Shown one piece after another: positions 18,786 to 26,516 of a stretch of DNA of 64,000 nucleotides. The notes beneath the pieces were generated by a model. The model did no database searches and was not told where the DNA came from. It saw only the letters and a program-made list of their open reading frames with translations. The stretch lies in NCBI GenBank assembly GCA_964565775.1, contig CAZMGB010000008.1, positions 1 through 64,000 of the forward strand. Direction: 5' to 3'. Source of the stretch: CAZMGB01 sp964565775. Lineage in GTDB: Bacteria; Chloroflexota; Dehalococcoidia; DSTF01; JALHUB01. Made by a program: the position numbers and the translations under genes. Within the stretch, counting starts at the first letter, position 1; each line of letters opens with the position of its first letter.

Positions 18786-18885
18786 TAGGGGTCAAGCACA
18801 CTCGACCCCTATTCGCTCCAGACATCTCATCCCCAGGCTAAAGCCCTTACCTCGCCCTGCCGATATTCCCTGTGGGATCAGGGAA
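18786..18885. repeat. Two hairpins between PAP2 and sigma factor genes
   Basis: A perfect 8-bp stem (TAGGGGTC/GACCCCTA, 18786-18811) and a perfect 7-bp stem (TTCCCTG/CAGGGAA, 18866-18885, followed by AAAA) lie in the divergent intergenic region of about 300 bases. They may form a leader structure of the sigma-factor transcript. No known riboswitch pattern is recognised. Confidence 0.35.
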
Positions 18886-18929
18886 AACCCCACCCCGGGC
18901 CGGACGAAACACCTACGGGAAGGCCCTCG

Positions 18930-19571
18930 ATGGGCAGCACCCATCCCCCCAGTGCTTACGCCTGCGGCCCGCTAGCAGATAGCAAAGGCGACCGAATGCT
19001 AAAGCTCCAAACACGTGAGCCTGTCGACGAGGAGACCCTGGTTGAACGGGCAATCGACCGGGACCCGGAGGCCTTCGGGGAGCTGTATGACCTGCACGTG
19101 GTGCGAGTCTACCGGCACATCTACTACCTGGTGGGCAGCGTCTCAGAGGCGGAGGACCTGACGGCTCAGACCTTCCTCCAGGCGTGGCAGGCGATCGACC
19201 GCTACCAGGTGAGGGGAGCGCCCTTCCTCTCCTGGCTCTTGCGCATTGCCCACAACCTGGCGGTCAGCCACCTGCGCGGCCGCCACGACAACTCCCAGCT
19301 CTACGACACGGTGGTGGACGAGGCGCCGCGCCAGAACCCTGAGGAGGTCTGCGAGCAGAAGGTAGACCTGGACCGGGTGCGGCAGGCGATCCTGAAGCTG
19401 GGTCGCGATCAACGACAGGTCATCATTCTTCGCTTCGTCGAAGATTCAGATTATCGCGAAGTCGCCGAGATTATGGGTAAGAGCGTGGCGGCCGTGCGCG
19501 TGATCCAGCATCGTGCCCTGTCTGCTCTTCGCAAGCAGTTGCGGGTAGAAGGCGTTTCGGCCGGAGGCTGA
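18930..19571 (+). CDS. ECF-type RNA polymerase sigma factor
   Basis: This 213-residue sigma-70 family factor has region 2 at about 47-110 (AEDLTAQTFLQAWQAIDRY) and the region 4 helix-turn-helix at about 155-203 (YREVAEIMGKSVAAVRVIQHRAL). It lacks region 3, as ECF factors do. The start at 18930 has GGGAAGG six bases upstream; the family core would also fit the in-frame ATG at 18996. It is followed after six bases by a small protein that resembles the N-terminus of its cognate anti-sigma factors. Next downstream is the Flp pilin gene, so this factor may control the pilus locus, though that is inference from position. Confidence 0.9.
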   Translation: MGSTHPPSAYACGPLADSKGDRMLKLQTREPVDEETLVERAIDRDPEAFGELYDLHVVRVYRHIYYLVGSVSEAEDLTAQTFLQAWQAIDRYQVRGAPFLSWLLRIAHNLAVSHLRGRHDNSQLYDTVVDEAPRQNPEEVCEQKVDLDRVRQAILKLGRDQRQVIILRFVEDSDYREVAEIMGKSVAAVRVIQHRALSALRKQLRVEGVSAGG

Positions 19572-19577
19572 TTCGCC

Positions 19578-19853
19578 ATGACGAAGGTTAGCATCGTGGA
19601 AGCCCTGGCGGACTGTTTGGAGACGATGAGAAGGGGCGAAGCGGACATGGAGATCTGTCTGAACCGGTATCCGGCGTATCGCACGCAGCTCCGGGCCCTG
19701 CTGGAGGTGACCTCGCTGATCCGGCCCTTGCCCGAAGATGTCACTCCCTCGCCGAAGTTTCGAGAGAGGGCCAGGCAGCGAATACTTTGGCAGGGGGAGG
19801 GTCCGGGGGCCGACCTGTCCCTGGACGCCGACCCCGGCCAGGGCTGCTGCTAG
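19578..19853 (+). CDS. Short anti-sigma-like protein (DUF5667 N-terminus)
   Basis: This 91-residue protein matches what I know as the start of Chloroflexota proteins encoded after ECF sigma factors: a helical segment ALADCLETMRRGEADMEICLNRYP, then LRALLEVTSLIRPLPED and PSPKFRERARQRIL. In those proteins a membrane helix and a DUF5667 domain follow. Here translation stops after a Gly/Asp-rich tail ending in GQGCC, so only the presumed sigma-binding part is left. It could be a soluble anti-sigma factor or a decayed gene. It is coupled to the sigma gene by a six-base gap. Confidence 0.6.
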   Translation: MTKVSIVEALADCLETMRRGEADMEICLNRYPAYRTQLRALLEVTSLIRPLPEDVTPSPKFRERARQRILWQGEGPGADLSLDADPGQGCC

Positions 19854-20073
19854 ACATAAGACATTACGCGCTCGAACCTAGCCGGAGGTGACGCCAGCGA
19901 AAAGAAACGATGACAAAAAGGCAGTACCACAGCCCTTGGCATGATCGCATCGGGCCGGAGGCCCGCCGCCAAGCGACGGACGACGGCGAAGTGAGAGAGG
20001 GCAGGGAAGCCGGAGCCCGGAAGTACTGAGGGATTCTGGGGAACCGGAACCCTAGGAGAAGAGGAGGAGAAGA

Positions 20074-20268
20074 ATGCGGTTCGTTAGCGATGCGCTGATG
20101 AAGCTCATGAGCTGGGTCCGCGAGGAGAAGGGGCAGACACTGGTAGAGTACGCCCTCATCGTCGGCCTCGTCTCCATCGCCGCCATCGTGGTCATGATCC
20201 TGATGGGCGGCGCCATCGGGGACGTCTTCAACGCGATTACGACCAAGCTCGGCACCGTCAGCTTCTAG
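20074..20268 (+). CDS. flp: Flp family type IVb pilin
   Basis: This 64-residue prepilin is the likely major subunit of the Tad pilus. The leader ends at Gly20, and cleavage before Gln21 gives QTLVEYALIVGLVS, with Glu25 at the conserved +5 position of the mature protein. One hydrophobic helix (about 22-48) and a short tail follow. The ribosome site GAGGAGGAG lies just upstream of the ATG, stronger than for its neighbours, which fits an abundant product. No prepilin peptidase gene is in the window. The 220-base leader before it contains a 6-bp GC hairpin (CGGGCC/GGCCCG). Confidence 0.92.
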   Translation: MRFVSDALMKLMSWVREEKGQTLVEYALIVGLVSIAAIVVMILMGGAIGDVFNAITTKLGTVSF

Positions 20269-20372
20269 CGGGGGCTCTGCCCCCCTGCGCCAGCGGCAAA
20301 GCGGGAGGTAGCGGCAGGCCCAGCGCTGGTCTGCCGGCTGCAGCCCGAGGCCTAGCGGCAGGAACCTGGACG

Positions 20373-20573
20373 TTGGAGATGAAGGCGTACATTCAGCGGG
20401 TGGTTGCAGCGTCCCGGAGATGCAACCGGGAAGACGGGCAGACCCTGCTGGAGTACGCCCTCATCGTCGGCTTCATAGGCATCGGCACCATCGCCGTGAT
20501 GGTTCTGCTGGGACCGGCCATCGGCGCCGCCTTTCAGGTGGTCACCGACACGCTGACCGGAATCAGCTTCTAG
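20373..20573 (+). CDS. flp: Second Flp family pilin
   Basis: This 66-residue prepilin is a paralogue of the one upstream. Cleavage after Gly22 gives QTLLEYALIVGFIG with Glu27 at +5. Translation can start at TTG (20373), which has AGGAA at good spacing, or at the ATG two codons later, which directly abuts GGAG. The two pilins share the core but differ in the leader and tail, so one may be a minor subunit or an alternative pilin. Confidence 0.9.
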   Translation: MEMKAYIQRVVAASRRCNREDGQTLLEYALIVGFIGIGTIAVMVLLGPAIGAAFQVVTDTLTGISF

Positions 20574-20667
20574 GCCGGCGAAGCCACTGGCGAGACAGTG
20601 AGTGACTGCGGGGCGGGGGCGAGAGTTTCTCCTCCCGTCCCGCCTCTGACAACGGGGAGAATGTTTC

Positions 20668-21093
20668 GTGTCTAGTCGGCGAGGCAAGCGGGGCGGTTGC
20701 ATGCGCGAGCGCGGCCAGGCGTTCATCGAGTGCGCCCTGCTCGTGCCGCTGCTGATGCTCGCCGTCATCGGGGCGACGGACTTCGGCCGCCTCTACTTCT
20801 CGTACGTTTCCATCACCAACGCCGCCCAAGACGGTGCGCACTACGCCTCGTCCAGCGAAACGAGCGCCTCCGATGTGGATGGCATCCGTGAGGCCGCCCT
20901 GGCCGGCACCGCGGGGCTCCCCAACAGTTCGCCGTCCAATCCGGATGTTTCCGTGGCTACGGGCACCGACAGCCAGGAACGCCTCTATGCCGACGTTACT
21001 GTGAACTACAAATTCAGCACTCTTTTTCCTTGGCCGGGCATTCCCGGCGAGATCAATCTAGGGCGCACCGTGCGAGCTGAGGTTATGCAATGA
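20668..21093 (+). CDS. TadE-like pseudopilin 1
   Basis: This 141-residue TadE-family protein has a short basic leader, Gly16-Gln17 cleavage site with Glu at +5 (GQAFIECALLVP), one membrane helix and an extracellular beta-rich domain. TadE/TadF proteins are minor pilus subunits required for assembly. The GTG start has GGGGAGA eight bases upstream. It overlaps the next gene by four bases (ATGA). Confidence 0.85.
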   Translation: MSSRRGKRGGCMRERGQAFIECALLVPLLMLAVIGATDFGRLYFSYVSITNAAQDGAHYASSSETSASDVDGIREAALAGTAGLPNSSPSNPDVSVATGTDSQERLYADVTVNYKFSTLFPWPGIPGEINLGRTVRAEVMQ

Positions 21094-21569
21094 GGCGCAC
21101 ACTTGGCTGCGGGGGTGACGGAGAGCGGAGCCAGGCTCTGCTCGAGTTTGCGCTCGTAGTACCGATATTCCTTATCCTCGTCTTCGGCATTGTCGACTTC
21201 GGTATGGGCTTCAAGGCCTATATCGCGGTGACCAACGCCACCCGGGAAGGAGCACGGTTCGGCGCGGTTGGCTGGCCTGCCGGAGCCTACCCTGGCGACT
21301 GCAACAGCAGCGGCGCCGACGACTCGACGGTGGTGGCGAGAACGTGCAGCTCCCTCGCGGCAAACGTCAACGACGTGGAGAACGTGTCTGTAACCTACGA
21401 GGAGCGCAACGCGGTGACCGGGATCCAGACGGGCGACTCGGTGGTCGTGACCATGACCTACCGGTACAACTTCATGACACCCCTAGGAGCCATGCTGAGC
21501 ACCTTCAGCGGGGGCAGCGTCCCTGACACGGTGACAATGGAATCAACGGCAGACATGAGGCTGGAGTAG
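21090..21569 (+). CDS. TadE-like pseudopilin 2
   Basis: This 159-residue TadE-family protein begins within the stop of the preceding gene. SQALLEFALVVPIFLIL marks the processing site region (here Ser replaces Gly before Gln, so cleavage by the prepilin peptidase is uncertain) and the single membrane helix. The exported part has two cysteines (positions about 68 and 87) that could form a disulfide, and VTNATREGARFGAVG, typical of the family. Confidence 0.85.
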   Translation: MRRTLGCGGDGERSQALLEFALVVPIFLILVFGIVDFGMGFKAYIAVTNATREGARFGAVGWPAGAYPGDCNSSGADDSTVVARTCSSLAANVNDVENVSVTYEERNAVTGIQTGDSVVVTMTYRYNFMTPLGAMLSTFSGGSVPDTVTMESTADMRLE

Positions 21570-21584
21570 GGGAGAATCGCGGCA

Positions 21585-22817
21585 ATGAGACTCAGACGTG
21601 CCCTCTTGGCGTGGAACCGCCAGCAGCGTGGACAGATCCTCGTCCTGGTCGCAGCGGGCATCGTGGCTATTCTGGGCCTCGTGGCTCTAACCACCGACAT
21701 CGGCATCTTTCTGCACGACATCCGCGATGCGCAGAACGATGCGGACGCCGCCGCACTGGCGGGCGCCCAGGCCTTCATGCTGAAACCGCCCGACGGCGCC
21801 ACGGCCATCCAGCTCGCAGAGGAGTGGGCCGCGAACAACGGCGCCGACGGCCAAATCGTCTGGAACGGGGACGGGGCTTGTGCGACCACTCCCGGCGGCT
21901 CCACAGTACCCTGGGGCGTTTCCGACTCCAACGCGGACGGAGAGCCCGACACCATCTGCCTGGCAATAGAACGTTCCACTCCGTCGGTGTTCGCCCGTGT
22001 GCTCGGCATCTCCAGCTTCGCCCTCGAGCGCCGCGCCGCCGCGCGTGCCGTCAACTCCGACCACGGTGCCGCCTGCCCGTGGGCCCTCAAATCGACAGAC
22101 CCCTCCGATACGGACGGCAGCGACGGCACATACCTGGGTGTGGAGATGGGCAAGATCTACGCCGTGAAGGTAGGCGCCGGTCAATCGGGCTGGGGCAACT
22201 TTGGCATACTCCGCCTCTATCCTGAGAGCTGCGGTCCTGGCGGGGGCACAGCCTGCTACACGGCTCTCGTCGAATCGGGATGCGACGCCAACTCGTTCAA
22301 CGTCTTCACGCAGGGCGACACCATTCTGACGTCCACGGAGCCCGGCAACGTCGGCAACCCAACGATGAACGCGCTCGAGACCTACTACGACTATGAGCTG
22401 AGCGACGGCATCAGCGACGGCGAGGGCTTTGGCTGGTGTGACGTGCCCATGAACTGGGACGAAGACACGGAGCTAGGCGTCCCTTCGGGGTACGATCCTG
22501 CCGTGCCGCCGGGGCCACGAGAAGGCTGCTCGACGGACGCCCGCAATGGGCGCAGCGGACGCTACATCCTCATCCCCATCGTCGACGGGTTCCCCCCGTC
22601 AGGTAGCGGCAATATCAAGATCCTGGCCCTCGCGACGGTGTACGTGACCGGCTGGGGTGAGTGGAACTCGGGCAGCGGCACCTACAACCGCCACGGGCCT
22701 CCTGGACACGCGAAGGTCTACGTCGAGTTCGTCGAGCAGGCGCCTCTCAAACCCAAGGACCTGATGGGCGTGAGCGACAATCCGTTGGCGCCCCTGAGGA
22801 TCATGCTCATCCGGTGA
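21585..22817 (+). CDS. TadG-like pilus assembly protein 1
   Basis: This 410-residue protein has the TadE/TadG-type N-terminus (RGQILVLVAAGIVAILGLVAL, then DIRDAQNDADAAALAGA). A large extracellular domain rich in Gly, Asp and Cys follows, without an evident vWA motif. TadG-like proteins act in tip or anchoring functions of Tad pili. It follows TadE 2 after 15 bases, and is the last gene before a 407-base gap that holds the c-di-GMP riboswitch. Confidence 0.8.
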   Translation: MRLRRALLAWNRQQRGQILVLVAAGIVAILGLVALTTDIGIFLHDIRDAQNDADAAALAGAQAFMLKPPDGATAIQLAEEWAANNGADGQIVWNGDGACATTPGGSTVPWGVSDSNADGEPDTICLAIERSTPSVFARVLGISSFALERRAAARAVNSDHGAACPWALKSTDPSDTDGSDGTYLGVEMGKIYAVKVGAGQSGWGNFGILRLYPESCGPGGGTACYTALVESGCDANSFNVFTQGDTILTSTEPGNVGNPTMNALETYYDYELSDGISDGEGFGWCDVPMNWDEDTELGVPSGYDPAVPPGPREGCSTDARNGRSGRYILIPIVDGFPPSGSGNIKILALATVYVTGWGEWNSGSGTYNRHGPPGHAKVYVEFVEQAPLKPKDLMGVSDNPLAPLRIMLIR

Positions 22818-23087
22818 GAGGACAAGGTCTTTCCCTCTCCCCACCCGCTCCCAGTGAACTCAATGATCAGGAAGATGGGCGACAGCTCATCGAACAGCCG
22901 AGGTTCCTCCAACGACTCCTATTCTCGACGACTGCATTCACGCCACAAGGTTGAAACGTCGTCTCTCACACAACAGAACGGAGCTGTTCTGCCGATTATG
23001 GTATTGAGTGAGCGGTCGACCGGCGGCGCCACACTGTACCCGTCGGTCTGCTACTTGAGCTGAGACGACAACGAAATAGAGTAGGGC

Positions 23088-23185
23088 GGCTCCGATAAGG
23101 GCAAACCCGGCGAAAGCCGGGGGCGCAAAGCCACGGGTCTTCACCCCGGCGCCGGGGGGGACAAGATGGCCGGGCTGCCGAAGCC
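23088..23185 (+). promoter_or_regulatory. c-di-GMP-I (GEMM-I) riboswitch in the Tad locus
   Basis: The element has GGGCAAACC, a GAAA-capped hairpin, GGCGCAAAGCCAC, a GC-rich second hairpin and GATGGCCGGGCTGCCGA in the right order for the class I c-di-GMP aptamer. The outer helix GGCT/AGCC closes it (23088-23091 with 23182-23185). Just after it CCTCCA (23184-23189) can pair with TGGAGG (23220-23225), the ribosome-binding site of the next gene. Since this anti-Shine-Dalgarno overlaps the closing helix, ligand binding could free the ribosome site. The remaining gap 22818-23087 has no gene, only a 6-bp hairpin (CAGAAC/GTTCTG, 22974-22991). Confidence 0.88.
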
Positions 23186-23224
23186 TCCATTCGGGGCCTG
23201 CGGCTCGCCACATCCGGGCTGGAG

Positions 23225-23692
23225 GTGGTGAGCTTTGTTCTAGCGCGGGCCAGGACACAGATACAAACAGATATGATTCCGCGCTGGACGAGGAATGCTG
23301 ACAAGGGTGAAAAGGGCCAGAGCACGCTAGAACTGGCTTTTACACTTCCCGTGCTCTTGCTCCTTCTCATTGGGGTCGCGGAAGTGGGCAACGGGCTGAA
23401 CTCCTATCTAACGGTTGTGGACGCTGGCCGCGACGGCGCCCGGCTGGGCTCCAAGGGTGCTGCTTCCGACAGCCAGATCAGGAACCTCGTGGTTACGGAG
23501 ATGGATCGGCTGCCGAACGGCCTGAACCCATCAGGGGACATCACGATCGTGCGCGATCTAGTACCTGGCTCCTCATCGATCACCGTGACGGTCTGCTACA
23601 ACCACCCGCTCATTCTCGGCATACCGCTGGTGACGCCGGACCCCGTGCGGATGTGCTCTACCACCACCATGCCGACACTGGATACAAGCTGA
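23225..23692 (+). CDS. TadE-like pseudopilin 3 (riboswitch-controlled)
   Basis: This TadE-family protein of about 155 residues has GQSTLELAFTLPVLLLLLIG (processing site plus membrane helix) and an extracellular domain with VVDAGRDGARLGSKG. The start is uncertain: tandem GTG codons at 23225 and 23228 sit on GGAGG, and an ATG lies at 23273. The complementarity of the upstream CCTCCA to this GGAGG suggests that the ribosome site is real and regulated. It is the first gene after the c-di-GMP riboswitch. Confidence 0.8.
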   Translation: MVSFVLARARTQIQTDMIPRWTRNADKGEKGQSTLELAFTLPVLLLLLIGVAEVGNGLNSYLTVVDAGRDGARLGSKGAASDSQIRNLVVTEMDRLPNGLNPSGDITIVRDLVPGSSSITVTVCYNHPLILGIPLVTPDPVRMCSTTTMPTLDTS

Positions 23693-23723
23693 GGGCTAGG
23701 TGTCGGCCGGGAGGAAATGTACC

Positions 23724-24965
23724 ATGTCTGCCGAACCTTCCGCTTCCAAGCAACGGGGCCAGATCCTGCCCATGGTGGCGCTCATGGCGGTGGTGCTCGT
23801 CGCCATCATCGGCCTCGCCATCGACATCGGCCGCATCATGATAGCCAAGGCCGAACTCGTGCGCGCCGTCGACGCCGCCGCTCTGGCCGGCGTCCTCAAG
23901 CTGCCCAACCTAGCCGACGTCGAGGCCGAGGTCAACGTCTACATGGCCGCGAACGAGCCCGACGCCACTGTAGATGTCCCGACTTCACCAGCCGAGCGCC
24001 AGGTCAAGGTGGTGGGCCACAAGCAGGTGAACCTCACGTTCATGAGCGTCCTCACTCTGCTCCCGGGCATCGACCTGGAAGACCCCGTCACGGTGTCAGC
24101 CGAGGCTATCGCGGGCTATGGCGTCCAGCCCGTGGACACCTACCTCAGCATCGACGCCACCGGCAGCATGGGCGCTTCACCCTGCAACCAGGGCCAGAAC
24201 AACGACGGCTGTCCCATCAAAGAGGCCAAGGAGGCCGCCCAGGGCTTCGCCGACATTCTGCTGGACGATACGCCCGGCTCTTCTCACACTCAGGTGGGCG
24301 TAGGGCCCTTCCGCGGATGCTACAACCCGCCGCGGAACTATCCGCACTGCGTACCACCGGGGCTAATGGTGGCGGACCTAACCGACAACAAGAGTCTGGT
24401 CATGGCCAAGATCGAGGACATTAGTGCCCAAGGCGGCACCGGAACAAACGTCTGCCTGGGTATGCTGAAAGGGCAGGAGATCCTCTTCGGGCCGAACGGC
24501 CAGACGGCCAGCAACACCCTGAAGGTCCTCGTGGTCCTCACCGACGGCGACAACACCTATAACGCCGCCTCGTACGGCCAGGGAGCGCCGCCCGAGGAGT
24601 GCAGGCCTACGACCAGCCCCTGGCACTCCGATTACTACGTGGGCACCTCCTGCTACAGCGCCCAAACGCGGGAGCGCCAGTTGGACACCAAGACTATGGC
24701 CCTGGCGGACGAGTTGAAGGCACAGGGGGTGGAAATCTACGTCGTCGGCTTCGGCGCGTGTGGCACTCCCAACAGCAACCTGTGCGACCCAGGGCTCATC
24801 GGCGGCACCTCGCATGACAATACCGCGGACCGCAACCTGGCGAAGTGCATCGCCTCGTCCACGGCCGGAACAAACGACCACTACTTCGAGGTGCCGGACG
24901 CCGAAGACCTGCCGAACGTCTTCAGCCAGATCGCCCGGAACATAGCGTTCCGGCTCATCAAGTAG
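23724..24965 (+). CDS. TadG-like protein with vWA domain
   Basis: This 413-residue protein has the TadG N-terminus (RGQILPMVALMAVVLVAIIGLAID and AVDAAALAGVL) followed by a von Willebrand A domain from about 145 to 410. The metal-binding motif is DATGSMG and the later motif LTDGDNT is intact. Many cysteines in the domain suggest disulfides outside the cell. vWA-containing tip proteins mediate adhesion in several pilus systems, so this is a good candidate adhesin. The chosen ATG has GGAGG nine bases upstream; an in-frame GTG 24 bases earlier is less likely. Confidence 0.85.
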   Translation: MSAEPSASKQRGQILPMVALMAVVLVAIIGLAIDIGRIMIAKAELVRAVDAAALAGVLKLPNLADVEAEVNVYMAANEPDATVDVPTSPAERQVKVVGHKQVNLTFMSVLTLLPGIDLEDPVTVSAEAIAGYGVQPVDTYLSIDATGSMGASPCNQGQNNDGCPIKEAKEAAQGFADILLDDTPGSSHTQVGVGPFRGCYNPPRNYPHCVPPGLMVADLTDNKSLVMAKIEDISAQGGTGTNVCLGMLKGQEILFGPNGQTASNTLKVLVVLTDGDNTYNAASYGQGAPPEECRPTTSPWHSDYYVGTSCYSAQTRERQLDTKTMALADELKAQGVEIYVVGFGACGTPNSNLCDPGLIGGTSHDNTADRNLAKCIASSTAGTNDHYFEVPDAEDLPNVFSQIARNIAFRLIK

Positions 24966-24981
24966 GCGGAGGTGAGGGACC

Positions 24982-25518
24982 TTGGGCGAGGGCGGTGAGC
25001 TCCGGAAGGGGCGCTTCCGGCCACGCATCGAGTCGCTGGGGCGACGGGCCCACGGCCAAAGAGGCCAGGCCCTATTGGAGTTCGCCCTGGTGGCGATGGC
25101 CTTCTTTCTCGTCGTCTTCGGCATCATTGACTTTACGCGCTTCTTCCAGTCCTGGGTGACGGTGCAGCACGCCGCCCGCGAGGCGGCCCGCTACGGCATT
25201 ACCGGCCGCAGTGACTGCGACATCGCCTCAGACAACCGGCTGGCCTGCATCGAGTATGTTGCCAAGGAGTCCACTAATGGACTGTCGGGCGCACCCGATA
25301 ATGTAACTGTGAGTGTACGATCGTGGGACTACCCGGGCTATGCAGACCCGCCCACCACGGGCTCGGCGGGCGAACAGTGCGACGCCTTGGAAGTAGGCGT
25401 GCAGTACGAATTCACGTTCGCTGCGCCCATTATCGCCAATGCGCTGGGGTTCATTCAGATACCCATCGAGGGACGGGAACGGATGGTGAACGAACCGTTT
25501 GGCCCCTGTGGAGACTGA
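24982..25518 (+). CDS. TadE-like pseudopilin 4
   Basis: This 178-residue TadE-family protein has a longer cytoplasmic leader (about 28 residues, basic), then GQALLEFALVAMAFFLVVFGIIDF with Glu at +5, and an extracellular domain with HAAREAARYGITG. Cysteines at about 74, 84, 134 and 176 may pair. The start is TTG with GGAGGTGAGG upstream. Confidence 0.85.
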   Translation: MGEGGELRKGRFRPRIESLGRRAHGQRGQALLEFALVAMAFFLVVFGIIDFTRFFQSWVTVQHAAREAARYGITGRSDCDIASDNRLACIEYVAKESTNGLSGAPDNVTVSVRSWDYPGYADPPTTGSAGEQCDALEVGVQYEFTFAAPIIANALGFIQIPIEGRERMVNEPFGPCGD

Positions 25519-25558
25519 CCGCGGCCAATCGACCCGGCGACTCTAGGGAGGTTAGAAG

Positions 25559-26449
25559 ATGGCTAGATCCACAGCCACAGGAGGAAGGATGAACCGGCGC
25601 TTCTTGCTGCTCGCTCTCGTCGCCGGACTTCTGAGCGCCATCCTGGTCTACGCCGCTGTCAGCAACGCCAGCGGAAACGGAGGTGAGGGCGGGGGCGGCA
25701 CCGTTGCCACGGTGCCGGCCGTCGTAGCCAGCACCGATATTCCAGCCCGGACCGAGATCACGGCCGGTATGGTGGAGGTCAGACAGGTACCGGCTAACGA
25801 CCGCAGCGAGCTGGCGTTCACCGACACAGCCGAGGTTGTAGGAAAAGTGACACGCTTTCCCATCGCCGCCGGAGAGCACGTACTCTCCACCAAGGTGGTG
25901 TCGCTGACGGGGCTGCAGGTCAAGAACGAAAGCCTGTCATTCGTCATTCCGCCCGACATGCGGGCCATAGCCATCAACGTCGACCAGGTCATCGGCTCGG
26001 GCGGGCTGGTGCTGCCCGGGGACTACGTAGACGTCATCGCCGTGTTCGACGTTGAGTTTATCACGGGCGAGGGCGGTGCCACGAATCGTGAGACCAAGCA
26101 GAAGTTCTTCAGCAGCACTGTCCTCCAGAACATAGAGGTGCTGGCCGTGGCCCAGACTATCGTCGACGCGGCGCCCGAGCCCACCGCGACAGCGAACGGC
26201 GAAGCAACACCTGTCGCCGCCGAGACTGGCCAGCGAGCGCGCGTCACGGAAGCAAGCCCGGACCCGAACGCCGTGACGGTGACCCTGGCGGTCACTCTCG
26301 CGGACGCCCAGAAGATCTTTTTGGCAGAAGAGAACGGCGTGCTCCGTCTGGCCGTCCGGCCCTACGGCGATGACAAGGAGCAGAACGTGCACTACCTTAC
26401 GGAGATGGATTTGCTGCCCAAGGATCTGCCGAACCCGTTCCTCCCCTAG
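25559..26449 (+). CDS. cpaB: Flp pilus assembly protein CpaB
   Basis: This 296-residue CpaB/RcpC-family protein has one N-terminal membrane helix (about 14-35), an SAF domain (VVASTDIPARTEITAGMVEVRQVP) and the CpaB core (IAINVDQVIGSGGLVLPGDYVDVIAVF). In Gram-negative bacteria CpaB works with the outer-membrane secretin; here no secretin gene is present, and CpaB probably has a different envelope partner. Two starts have good ribosome sites: ATG 25559 (GGGAGG, 7 bases) and ATG 25589 (AGGAGGAAGG); the first is chosen. Confidence 0.92.
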   Translation: MARSTATGGRMNRRFLLLALVAGLLSAILVYAAVSNASGNGGEGGGGTVATVPAVVASTDIPARTEITAGMVEVRQVPANDRSELAFTDTAEVVGKVTRFPIAAGEHVLSTKVVSLTGLQVKNESLSFVIPPDMRAIAINVDQVIGSGGLVLPGDYVDVIAVFDVEFITGEGGATNRETKQKFFSSTVLQNIEVLAVAQTIVDAAPEPTATANGEATPVAAETGQRARVTEASPDPNAVTVTLAVTLADAQKIFLAEENGVLRLAVRPYGDDKEQNVHYLTEMDLLPKDLPNPFLP

Positions 26450-26516
26450 GGGGTGAGCAGGTATCGGCGGCCGCCGACAATCACTTGAGAACGGATCCAC
26501 GCAGGACAACGCGGAC

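Noticed and set aside
19910..20029. Possible 39-residue protein before the first Flp pilin
   Set aside because: No ribosome site at proper distance and no recognisable sequence; the region looks like a pilin mRNA leader.
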